From JBHENC01 sp051000345 (GTDB taxonomy: Bacteria > Acidobacteriota > Blastocatellia > Pyrinomonadales > Pyrinomonadaceae), in assembly GCA_051000345.1 (NCBI GenBank), contig JBPCOJ010000036.1:1-56953 (forward strand): a DNA stretch of 56,953 bases, given 5' to 3'. How positions within the stretch are numbered: the first letter of the stretch is position 1; every line of letters starts with the position of its first letter. Of the stretch, positions 50,510 to 56,953 are shown in pieces. Position numbers and translations under genes: made by a program. The notes beneath the pieces are model-generated. The model was not told where the DNA came from and searched no databases. It was given only the letters and a program-made list of their open reading frames with translations.

Positions 50510-52213
50510 ATGCAAACAAAAGATTTTTCGAGCGATGCGCTGACCGGAACCGTTAAGGGGCCGGGCGAATTGCCGCACGAGTATTTGTTCATCACGGCGG
50601 ATAATCTTCGCGCGCGCATCGGCGAGTTTGTTTACTACACGGCGCAGGATGCGGATGCGGAGCGCCACATCTTAGGCAACATTACAGGGCGGCGGCTCGT
50701 GCGCAATCTGCCGGATGCGTTTCTGTCCGATCCGCAGACGCCGCCCGCCGTCGTGTCGTCGCTTATCGGCCTCAGTTCCGATTGCGGAGAGCTTTACGAA
50801 ATCACCGTCGAGACCATCGGTTATTTCAGCGCGCGGCTTGGCGATTTTATCAACCCGCGCATTCCGCCCAGTCCGGGCGATCCTGTTTTTCTCGCTTCGT
50901 CGGAAACTCTTTCGGGCGTGCTTAGCCCGCGCCGCACGGGAGATTTAGGCTCCGCGCACATCGGTAGTCTTTTGACCCGCGCGGCAAATGAAGTTCCCGT
51001 CGTGCTGTCGATCAAGGATGTCGTCTCGACGCATCTCGCAATTCTCGCTTCGACGGGCGCAGGGAAAAGTTATACGGCGGGCGTGCTGGTTGAAGAATTG
51101 ATGATGCCGCATAATCGCGCGGCTGTTTTGATCGTCGATCCGCACGGCGAGTATCACACGATGCGCGCCATTGAATCAGACAAAACTTTTCACCAGAATG
51201 ACGGCAAAAGCGAGTATCGTCCCGAAGTAAAAATCTTCACGCACGACCGCATCAAAGTTCGTTTCTCGTCGCTCACGGAAGCCGACATCAAGTATCTTTT
51301 GCCTGAAGGCACGTCCGACAAGATGCTGCATTTTCTTTCGCAGGCATATAAAAGTTTAACGGCTGGCACGCGCGGCGAGCGTGAACTGTGGAGCTACTAC
51401 GATTTGCGCGACGCCGTGAAGGAACAAAAGTATGAAGGCAATGAACGCAGTGAATCGAGCAACGCGAGTTCCATCGAAGGACTTTTGTGGCGATTGGATT
51501 CACGCTTTGATCGTCCCGATTCGATTTTCTCGAACAACGAGCACATTCCATTGAACGATTTGTTTCTGCCGGGCAGATGCACAGTGCTGCAACTCTCCGA
51601 TATCGAGCAAAACGAGCAGCAAGTCGTCGTCGCAACGCTTCTGCGACGCGTCAACAAAGCGCGCGTGGCGACCGTGCGCGGCGAAGCAGAGCAGCACAGC
51701 GATAGCTTTCTTCCCTATCCTGTTTTCACTCTTCTCGAAGAAGCGCATCGCTTTGCGCCCGCAGGCCAAACCGTCGTGTCAACGAACATTCTCAAACAAA
51801 TTCTTTCCGAAGGCCGCAAGTTCGGCGTCGGCATCGGCCTCATCACGCAGCGTCCCGGCAAATTGGATCAAGACGTTTTGTCGCAGTGCATGACGCAGAT
51901 TATCATGCGCATCGTCAATCCGATTGACCAAGATACGGTTGCGAAATCCGTCGAAGGCGCAGGCCGCCAACTGCTTGACGAGCTTCCGGCCTTGACTAAA
52001 GGACAGGCCGTCATCAGCGGCGTCGGCGTCAACACGCCCGTGATGTGCCGCGTGCGTTCGCGCCTCACGGCGCACGGCGGCGAAACCTTCGACGCGCCGT
52101 CGGAATGGGCGAAGTATCACACGGACGGAGCGCGTGAGCGGCGCGCGCAGGACAACGCGATTTATATCAAGCCCGAAGCCGAGCACGAAAAAGTCGGGAC
52201 TATTTTGATTTAA
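50510..52213 (+). CDS. HerA-like DNA translocase ATPase (DUF87)
   Basis: ATPase of 567 residues with the HerA layout: an N-terminal HAS-barrel region (residues about 5-140), then a RecA-like core with Walker A LASTGAGKSYTAG at 179-191, VLIVDPHGEYH near 204-214 and Walker B FTLLEEAHRFAPAGQT near 407-422, then ITQRPGKLDQDVLSQCMTQI. HerA hexamers pair with NurA-type nucleases in archaeal end resection, and in bacteria with varied effector partners in defence islands. No nuclease or SIR2 partner is next to it here. It precedes the stress-signalling block by 198 nt of featureless spacer. Confidence 0.88.
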   Translation: MQTKDFSSDALTGTVKGPGELPHEYLFITADNLRARIGEFVYYTAQDADAERHILGNITGRRLVRNLPDAFLSDPQTPPAVVSSLIGLSSDCGELYEITVETIGYFSARLGDFINPRIPPSPGDPVFLASSETLSGVLSPRRTGDLGSAHIGSLLTRAANEVPVVLSIKDVVSTHLAILASTGAGKSYTAGVLVEELMMPHNRAAVLIVDPHGEYHTMRAIESDKTFHQNDGKSEYRPEVKIFTHDRIKVRFSSLTEADIKYLLPEGTSDKMLHFLSQAYKSLTAGTRGERELWSYYDLRDAVKEQKYEGNERSESSNASSIEGLLWRLDSRFDRPDSIFSNNEHIPLNDLFLPGRCTVLQLSDIEQNEQQVVVATLLRRVNKARVATVRGEAEQHSDSFLPYPVFTLLEEAHRFAPAGQTVVSTNILKQILSEGRKFGVGIGLITQRPGKLDQDVLSQCMTQIIMRIVNPIDQDTVAKSVEGAGRQLLDELPALTKGQAVISGVGVNTPVMCRVRSRLTAHGGETFDAPSEWAKYHTDGARERRAQDNAIYIKPEAEHEKVGTILI

Positions 52214-52411
52214 TCGGGTTTCGCAATTTCCTTTGATGAGCGTCTTGATGAGCCGCCTTGCGCGACAGATTCGCATAGGCCGCACGGCGATGTTAAGATG
52301 CGTGTTCGGATTTCTCATGCTTCGCCCTGAATAAAGCGACGCCTTCCAATCACCTAAAAACATTTCGCGCTTCTGATAGCTCCGGCGGCGCGTTTTTCTT
52401 TGAGGATCGAC

Positions 52412-53125
52412 ATGGCCGTTGAAAACAAATCGCAGGACGGGCAGGCCGCGCGTATCGTTCATTTATTGACGAAGCGGCACGACGAAATTCTCAATCTCTG
52501 GATCAAAGATCGTCTGGAGTCCGGCGACTTTCGTGATGAACTCGTCTCGAAGAAAGTGCTGCGCAACCAATCCGAGCAGATCGTTGACATGCTGGCAAGC
52601 GCGATCAAGGAAAGCGGCGGCGGCGACTTATCTTCCACGGCTTTCGGTGAACTGCGCGCGCTGCTCAACGAAATCTCGCACACGCGCGCCGTCAAAGGTT
52701 ACAGGCCGACGGAGAACGCGACATACATTCTTTCCTTGCGTAATACGCTGTTGCCCTTGCTCGCCGAAGAAATGAACGGCGATTCCGCCGGACTCGTGCG
52801 CGAGATGAATTACTTTACCAACCTGCTCGATAAAATGAGTTTGGTGATGGTCGAAAATTACATACACTCGCGCGAGGAAATCATTCGACAGCAACGCGCC
52901 GACATGCTCGAACTCTCGACGCCGGTCATTAAAGTCTGGGACAAAATTTTAACTTTGCCCGTCATCGGCACGCTCGATTCGCGTCGCGCGCAAGTGGACA
53001 GCCGAAGCAAAGCGGCAAAAGGAACAATCGCAATCGCAAGCGAACGCGGGCGCTCTAACGACAGGCACATGGAGCCGCCCGTATCCGAACGAAGAAGCCG
53101 ACGGCGATGCTTATTTCGTGCGTAA
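52412..53125 (+). CDS. RsbR-like stressosome protein, truncated within its STAS domain
   Basis: Residues 1 to about 165 form an RsbR N-terminal helical domain (VHLLTKRHDEILNLWIKDRL, SHTRAVKGYRPTENATYIL). A STAS domain then begins with LSTPVIKVWDKILTLPVIGT and LDSRRAQV, ending near 52996. After that the frame continues about 42 residues of unrelated Arg/Ser-rich sequence to TAA 53123-53125, exactly where the phosphatase sequence is encoded in another frame. An intact RsbR would go on for about 90 more residues. Start ATG 52412 has a GAGG box at 52402-52405. Expected rsbS and rsbT genes are missing. The product is probably non-functional or a remnant. Confidence 0.82.
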   Translation: MAVENKSQDGQAARIVHLLTKRHDEILNLWIKDRLESGDFRDELVSKKVLRNQSEQIVDMLASAIKESGGGDLSSTAFGELRALLNEISHTRAVKGYRPTENATYILSLRNTLLPLLAEEMNGDSAGLVREMNYFTNLLDKMSLVMVENYIHSREEIIRQQRADMLELSTPVIKVWDKILTLPVIGTLDSRRAQVDSRSKAAKGTIAIASERGRSNDRHMEPPVSERRSRRRCLFRA

Positions 53126-53624
53126 AATTTCCGGGAAAACTTTGTTCGCGGTGATCGACGGACTCGGTCACGGACACGGCGCACAGGCGGCAACCGCTGT
53201 CGCGCTCGAACTGCTCGACGAGTGGAACGACGAACCGCTCGATGAAGTTATCAGAGCCGTGCATGAAGCTTTGCGCGCGACGCGCGGCGCGGTAATGGGC
53301 GCGGTGGTCATCGACCATGCACACGAAAGATTTTCTTACGCGGGCGTCGGCAATGTCATGGCGCGCGCTTTCGGCAATACCGAACCGGCGAGCATGATTT
53401 CGGCAAACGGCACGCTCGGCGCGCGGCTCGGCACGCTTCGCGTATGGAACGGAAGTTGGACGAAGGGCGCAACGCTCGTGCTCGCAAGCGACGGATTGAG
53501 CGCTTCATGGGACATGAGTTCTTATCCGGGCTTGCTCGAACATAGCCCGCAATTAATCGCCGGAGTGTTGATGCGTGATTTCGCGCGCACGTCGGATGAT
53601 GCAACCGTGCTCGTTGCGCGGTAG
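53070..53624 (+). CDS. RsbX-like SpoIIE/PP2C-type phosphatase, 5'-truncated
   Basis: Phosphatase-domain sequence of 184 residues. WSRPYPNEEADGDAYFV (coding from 53070) and TLFAVIDGLGHGHGAQAATA hold the metal-binding aspartates, followed by RFSYAGVGNVMARAF, LVLASDGLSASWD and the end DDATVLVAR. No start codon lies upstream of the GDAYF block in this frame; the frame opens after a TAA at 52950. The first usable start, GTG 53118, would cut off the metal-site Asp. So the N-terminus, probably an RsbT-like ATPase domain in the intact gene, is lost at a deletion junction. It overlaps the RsbR remnant in another frame. Confidence 0.78.
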   Translation, partial: WSRPYPNEEADGDAYFVRKISGKTLFAVIDGLGHGHGAQAATAVALELLDEWNDEPLDEVIRAVHEALRATRGAVMGAVVIDHAHERFSYAGVGNVMARAFGNTEPASMISANGTLGARLGTLRVWNGSWTKGATLVLASDGLSASWDMSSYPGLLEHSPQLIAGVLMRDFARTSDDATVLVAR

Positions 53625-53661
53625 CTGTATTATATAGGTTGAGCGGACAGGAATATTTGTG

Positions 53662-55002
53662 ATGGATAATGTGACTTCGACCCGACTCGGAGACATTTAC
53701 GTTCGTCGTGAAGCCGACATCGTCAAGGTGCGCGACCGCGTGCGGCGGCTGGCGCGCGAGATGGGTTTCGATTCGACGACGCAGATCAAAATTACAACCG
53801 CCGTTTCGGAAATCACGCGCAACGTCTACGAGTATGCCAAGTCGGGCGCGATTTCCCTTGCCATTGCCGAGCGCGGCGAAGATGCGGGGCTGCTGGTGAC
53901 GGCGCGTGACGAAGGACCCGGCATCGACGATCAAACGTTGCTCACTATCTTGCGCGGCAGTTACCAATCGGTTTCCGGCATGGGCGTAGGGCTTTCCGGC
54001 ACGCGCAAGCTGATGGATGAATTCGACATTCAAACCGCGCCGCAGGAAGGCACGCGCGTCACCGTCGTTAAATGGCTGCCCCGCGCGAACGCCGTGCAAG
54101 TAAAAGCGCGCGTCACGGAATTACGCGAGCACTTCGGCGCGGAAGATAACGATTCGGCAATCGAAGCATTGCAGCAGCAAAATCGAGACTTCGTTAAAAT
54201 TCTCGGCGAGTTGGAAGAAAAGCGCGAAGAATTAGAACAAGTTAATCGCCAATTAAGTGAAAGCAATCGTGAACTAAACGACGCCAACACGAAGCTGCGC
54301 GAGCTATCCGAAATGAAGGAAGATTTTCTCGCTCTAACGACGCACGATCTGCGCTCGCCGCTCGCAGTCATCAGCGGCGTGATTAGCTTCTTTACTTCCG
54401 GCAGGCTCGGCGAATTATCGGGCGAGCAAAAAAACATGGTTGCGATGATGGAGCGCAACGCGCAAAGCTTAATCGAACTCGTTAACGATCTGCTCGACGC
54501 CTCGAAACTCGAAGCAGGCTCGATGCGGCTCGATCTGACCTCAACGGATTTGCGCGGCTTGATAAATGAATTGCACGAAACAATCGGGCCGCTGGCGCGC
54601 GAAAAGAACATCGCGCTCAAGGAAGAACTGCCGCTCGATTTGCCGCTCATTGAAGCGGATCGGGACAAGCTGCGGCGCATCATCATCAATCTGCTTTCCA
54701 ACGCGATTAAGTTCACGCACAAGGGCGGCGTGGTCACAGTGACTGCCGAACGAGTTGACCGTCATTTGCGCGTTTCCATCGCCGATACGGGCGTCGGCAT
54801 TCCTGCGGAAGATGTCGCGCGACTCTTCGATAAATACGAACAGGCTCGCTCGCGCGCCACACGCGGCGAGAAAGGCACCGGACTCGGCCTTTACATCACG
54901 AAGCAACTCGTCGAAATGCACGGCGGCGAAATCCACGTTCAATCCGAAACCGGCAAAGGCTCCGTGTTTACATTCACGCTACCCATTACAAGAAAAGGAT
55001 GA
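53662..55002 (+). CDS. Hybrid RsbT-like ATPase / sensor histidine kinase
   Basis: Protein of 446 residues with two GHKL ATPase domains. Residues about 1-140 are an anti-sigma/RsbT-like ATPase (TTAVSEITRNVYEYAKSG, ARDEGPGIDD, GMGVGLSGTRKLMDEF). A coiled coil (LEEKREELEQVNRQLSESNR) leads to a HisKA domain with the phosphoacceptor in LALTTHDLRSPLAV near residue 231. The second ATPase has NLLSNAIKFTH, ADTGVGIPAEDV, LFDKYEQARS and KGTGLGLYITKQLV. ATG 53662 has a CAGGAA box 8 nt before it; GTG 53659 is also open. It sits just after the phosphatase remnant and likely once read the state of the Rsb module. No response regulator is adjacent. Confidence 0.9.
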   Translation: MDNVTSTRLGDIYVRREADIVKVRDRVRRLAREMGFDSTTQIKITTAVSEITRNVYEYAKSGAISLAIAERGEDAGLLVTARDEGPGIDDQTLLTILRGSYQSVSGMGVGLSGTRKLMDEFDIQTAPQEGTRVTVVKWLPRANAVQVKARVTELREHFGAEDNDSAIEALQQQNRDFVKILGELEEKREELEQVNRQLSESNRELNDANTKLRELSEMKEDFLALTTHDLRSPLAVISGVISFFTSGRLGELSGEQKNMVAMMERNAQSLIELVNDLLDASKLEAGSMRLDLTSTDLRGLINELHETIGPLAREKNIALKEELPLDLPLIEADRDKLRRIIINLLSNAIKFTHKGGVVTVTAERVDRHLRVSIADTGVGIPAEDVARLFDKYEQARSRATRGEKGTGLGLYITKQLVEMHGGEIHVQSETGKGSVFTFTLPITRKG

Positions 55003-55005
55003 CAA

Positions 55006-55127
55006 GCAGTATTCAGAAGACACGAGCCGGAAGTCAGAATAAGGAAGCGATAAAGCTTGCGTTCAAAGTTAAATCATTCGCTTCTTACTTTACTTCCGTC
55101 TACTGACTTCTGACTCCTGAATACTGC
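55006..55127. repeat. Long imperfect inverted repeat with CTGANTN heptads
   Basis: GCAGTATTCAG (55006-55016) pairs with CTGAATACTGC (55117-55127), AGTCAGAA (55032-55039) with TTCTGACT (55108-55115), and GAAGCGA (55044-55050) with TCGCTTC (55078-55084), giving a 122-nt hairpin with internal loops. The right arm is three heptads at exact spacing, CTGACTT (55103), CTGACTC (55110), CTGAATA (55117). It ends 8 nt before the mpl ATG, where no Shine-Dalgarno is seen. It could end transcription of the kinase gene. Confidence 0.65.
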
Positions 55128-55135
55128 TCTTCGTT

Positions 55136-56545
55136 ATGCACTATCACTTAATCGGAATTTGCGGAACGGCGATGGCTTCGCTCGCGGGAATGCTTCAGGC
55201 GCGCGGCGCGACGGTGACAGGCTCGGACGAGAATGTGTATCCGCCGATGTCCACGATGCTGGCGTCGCTCGGCATCAACGTGATGCAAGGTTACGACGCT
55301 GCGCACCTCGATCCCGCGCCCGATTGCGTCGTCATCGGCAATGCGATTCCGCGCGGCAATAAGGAAGTCGAAGCGACGCTCGACCGCAAGCTTTTTTATC
55401 GCTCGCAAGCCGAAACCGTCAAAGAAGAATTTATACGCGGGCGGCGCTCGCTCGTCGTCGCAGGCACGCACGGCAAAACGACGACGACCAGCATCGCCGC
55501 GTGGATTATGGAGCGCGGCGGCCTCGATCCGGGCTTTCTCGTCGGCGGTGTCGTGCAGAATTTCGGCGCGAGTTTTCGCGTCACGGACAGCGATTATTTC
55601 ATTATCGAAGGCGATGAATACGACACGGCTTACTTCGACAAGGGGCCGAAGTTTATGCACTATCTGCCGGAACTTGCCATCGTTAATAACATCGAATTCG
55701 ATCACGCGGACATTTACGCAGACCTCGCGGCGATCAAACTCGCGTTTCGCCGCTTGATGAATCTGGTTCCCGGCAATGGCAGGCTCATCGCCGGTTGGGA
55801 CAATCCGCATGTGCGCGAAGTCGTGAATGAAATGGGCGCGCGGCTTCACACGCAACTGGAAACCTTCGGCACGGCTGACGATTGCAAATGGCAGGCGCGC
55901 GACATCGATTACAGTTCCGAGCTGGCGAAGTTTACAGTTTACCGCGAAGGCCGCGAGTGGGCGCGCTTTCAAACAACGCTAATCGGCGATTTCAACATAC
56001 GCAACTGTCTCGCAGTGATCGTCGCCGCAGACGCGTGGGGCGTCGAGCGCGCGGCGATTGCCGATGCGCTTCAAACGTTCAAGAGCGTGCAGCGGCGTAT
56101 GCAGGTCAAAGGCGAAGAACGCGGCGTGACTGTGATCGACGACTTCGCGCATCACCCGACAGCTGTGCGCGAAACACTCGACGCGCTAAAAAAGAAATAC
56201 AAAGACCGCCGCCTCGTCGCCGTCTTCGAGCCGCGCTCTTGGTCTTCGCGTCTCGCAGTCTTTCAAGATGACTATGCGCGCGCCTTCAACGCCGCCGATT
56301 ACGTCATCATCGCCAGCGTCTTCGATCAAAGCAAAGCGACGGAAAAAGGCCGCGTGCTCGACACCGACAAGCTAATCGAAGACATCGCCGCGCAAGGCAA
56401 GCCCGCCGAGAGCATCGAAGGCGCGGATGAAATCGTGCGCCGCCTCGCGCCCGAGCTTCGCACGGGAGATGTCGTTGCCATTATGTCGAACGGCGGCTTC
56501 GGCGGCATTCACGAAAAACTGCTCGAAGCATTGCGCGCAGAATAG
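55136..56545 (+). CDS. mpl: UDP-MurNAc:L-alanyl-gamma-D-glutamyl-meso-diaminopimelate ligase
   Basis: Murein-recycling ligase that rejoins the tripeptide released from peptidoglycan to UDP-MurNAc, in the cytosol. At 469 residues it has the Mur ligase plan: HYHLIGICGTAMASLAGML at the N-terminus, P-loop VAGTHGKTTTTSIAAWIM near residues 110-127, FIIEGDEYDTAYFDKGPKFM near 155-174, NNIEFDHADIYADL near 183-196 and VIDDFAHHPTAVRETL near 330-345. These separate Mpl from MurC. Mpl is found in Gram-negatives. It is preceded by a long inverted repeat, without a Shine-Dalgarno. Confidence 0.94.
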   Translation: MHYHLIGICGTAMASLAGMLQARGATVTGSDENVYPPMSTMLASLGINVMQGYDAAHLDPAPDCVVIGNAIPRGNKEVEATLDRKLFYRSQAETVKEEFIRGRRSLVVAGTHGKTTTTSIAAWIMERGGLDPGFLVGGVVQNFGASFRVTDSDYFIIEGDEYDTAYFDKGPKFMHYLPELAIVNNIEFDHADIYADLAAIKLAFRRLMNLVPGNGRLIAGWDNPHVREVVNEMGARLHTQLETFGTADDCKWQARDIDYSSELAKFTVYREGREWARFQTTLIGDFNIRNCLAVIVAADAWGVERAAIADALQTFKSVQRRMQVKGEERGVTVIDDFAHHPTAVRETLDALKKKYKDRRLVAVFEPRSWSSRLAVFQDDYARAFNAADYVIIASVFDQSKATEKGRVLDTDKLIEDIAAQGKPAESIEGADEIVRRLAPELRTGDVVAIMSNGGFGGIHEKLLEALRAE

Positions 56546-56644
56546 CAGCGACACGCAAAGCTTGCTTGACTACGCGCGCTTAATATCCCGTTAATTTTCT
56601 TCCTCAACAATTAAAGGAGAAATTCGTAACGCTCCCGAAGTGCG

Positions 56645-56669
56645 CGGCAAGTAGAAATAATGCTTGCCG
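56645..56669 (+). promoter_or_regulatory. Short stem-loop upstream of the last gene
   Basis: CGGCAAG (56645-56651) and CTTGCCG (56663-56669) with an 11-nt loop. It ends 10 nt before the GGAGG ribosome site of the DICT-like gene, so it may shape the leader of that message. No ligand-binding RNA family is recognised. Confidence 0.35.
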
Positions 56670-56692
56670 TTCGACGGCGGAGGATAAAAGCG

Positions 56693-56953
56693 TTGGTGAA
56701 GGATTTTTCGATTTTCGAGCACGCCGCAAAGCTCGCGGGAGTTTGCAGCGCAGCGAATCTAGGCGATGTCTCGAATGTTTCGCGCAAGGATTTCGATGAG
56801 CGAACGACGTTCCGCTTTCGCTCCGTCGTGCCGTGCCTCGAGTACATTAGTTTGCTGATCGAAAACGCGCTGCTCTTAAAAACCAACCGGACGGGCAGAG
56901 TGTATGTAGGGTTTGAAAAATTCTCGCGCATGAAACCGATTGCGGATCGTTAT
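56693..56953 (+). CDS. DICT-domain-like sensor protein, N-terminal part
   Basis: Open frame running off the right edge; 87 residues visible from TTG 56693, with GTG 56696 equally possible. An excellent GGAGG (56679-56683) lies 9 nt before the TTG. KDFSIFEHAAKLAGVCSA at the N-terminus, then RSVVPCLEYISLLIENALLL and VYVGFEKFSRMKPIADRY, resemble the DICT sensory domain found at the N-terminus of diguanylate cyclases and two-component proteins. That match is from memory of the pattern and is tentative; output domain not visible. It follows mpl by 147 nt. Confidence 0.55.
   Translation, partial: MVKDFSIFEHAAKLAGVCSAANLGDVSNVSRKDFDERTTFRFRSVVPCLEYISLLIENALLLKTNRTGRVYVGFEKFSRMKPIADRY

Noticed and set aside
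53118..53624. GTG 53118 as the true start of a complete phosphatase gene
   Set aside because: It would remove the GDAYF metal motif and the SRPYP segment, which are clearly encoded upstream in the same frame.
55006..55127. CRISPR array
   Set aside because: The repeats are 7 nt, inverted and without spacers; no cas genes nearby.
55148..55972. 274-residue minus-strand open frame opposite mpl
   Set aside because: It mirrors the codon structure of mpl, is Arg/Ala-rich with no recognisable motif, and mpl is certain.
56611..56931. Minus-strand 106-residue open frame at the right end
   Set aside because: The plus strand has a strong GGAGG site and a DICT-like N-terminus over the same bases.

Overview
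The window is a surface-polysaccharide biosynthesis and export locus of about 50 kb followed by a 6 kb stress-signalling and cell-wall segment. Mpl-type murein recycling, a Wzc-type tyrosine kinase, a Wzm/Wzt exporter and a WecA-type initiating transferase all point to a Gram-negative cell. The G+C of roughly 50-55%, the gene mix and the intergenic stems built from short tandem words suggest an Acidobacteriota lineage such as Blastocatellia. That placement is inference; no rRNA or tRNA gene was seen.

Layout. (1) 8.8 kb down to 1, minus strand: GT4, polytopic C-type-like transferase, asparagine synthase, rmlA, RmlC-like protein, GT4, SDR and a partial WecA-type initiating transferase. (2) 9.1-11.3 kb, plus: a methyltransferase broken by an in-frame TAA, then a GT4. 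(3) 14.3 down to 11.3 kb, minus: GDP-fucose synthase and two GT2s, divergent from gmd. (4) 14.5-17.5 kb, plus: gmd and an exported DUF4838 protein. (5) 24.7 down to 17.6 kb, minus: rmlB, rmlD, Wzc-type kinase, then an acetyltransferase/aminotransferase/dehydrogenase trio like WlbB/C/A. (6) 25.1-31.9 kb, plus: Wzm, Wzt and a tightly overlapped five-gene set for a CDP-linked C-methylated 6-deoxyhexose. (7) 31.9-50.4 kb, plus: about nine glycosyltransferases, two methyltransferases, a second gmd, and a block with a CapD-like dehydratase, nucleotidyltransferase, DUF362 protein, glutaminase-less asparagine-synthase-like protein and an acyltransferase. (8) 50.5-57 kb, plus: HerA-like ATPase, a collapsed RsbR/RsbX stressosome-type module, a hybrid RsbT-like/histidine kinase, mpl and the start of a DICT-like sensor gene.

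How it works together (inference). WecA loads the first sugar phosphate on undecaprenyl phosphate. The glycosyltransferases extend it with dTDP-rhamnose, GDP-fucose or a related GDP-deoxyhexose, a diacetamido-type uronic sugar and others. Wzm/Wzt exports the finished chain. Because Wzt is translationally coupled to the CDP-branched-sugar genes, that sugar may be the terminal cap read by the Wzt C-terminal domain. No Wzx or clear Wzy is visible, so the Wzc-type kinase may serve another pathway.

Points most worth checking: the exporter-coupled branched-sugar cassette, the out-of-frame collapse of the Rsb module, the nonsense-split methyltransferase, the CapD/NTP-transferase/DUF362/AsnB-like block, and intergenic stems made of heptad or octad words, two of which abut start codons lacking a Shine-Dalgarno.
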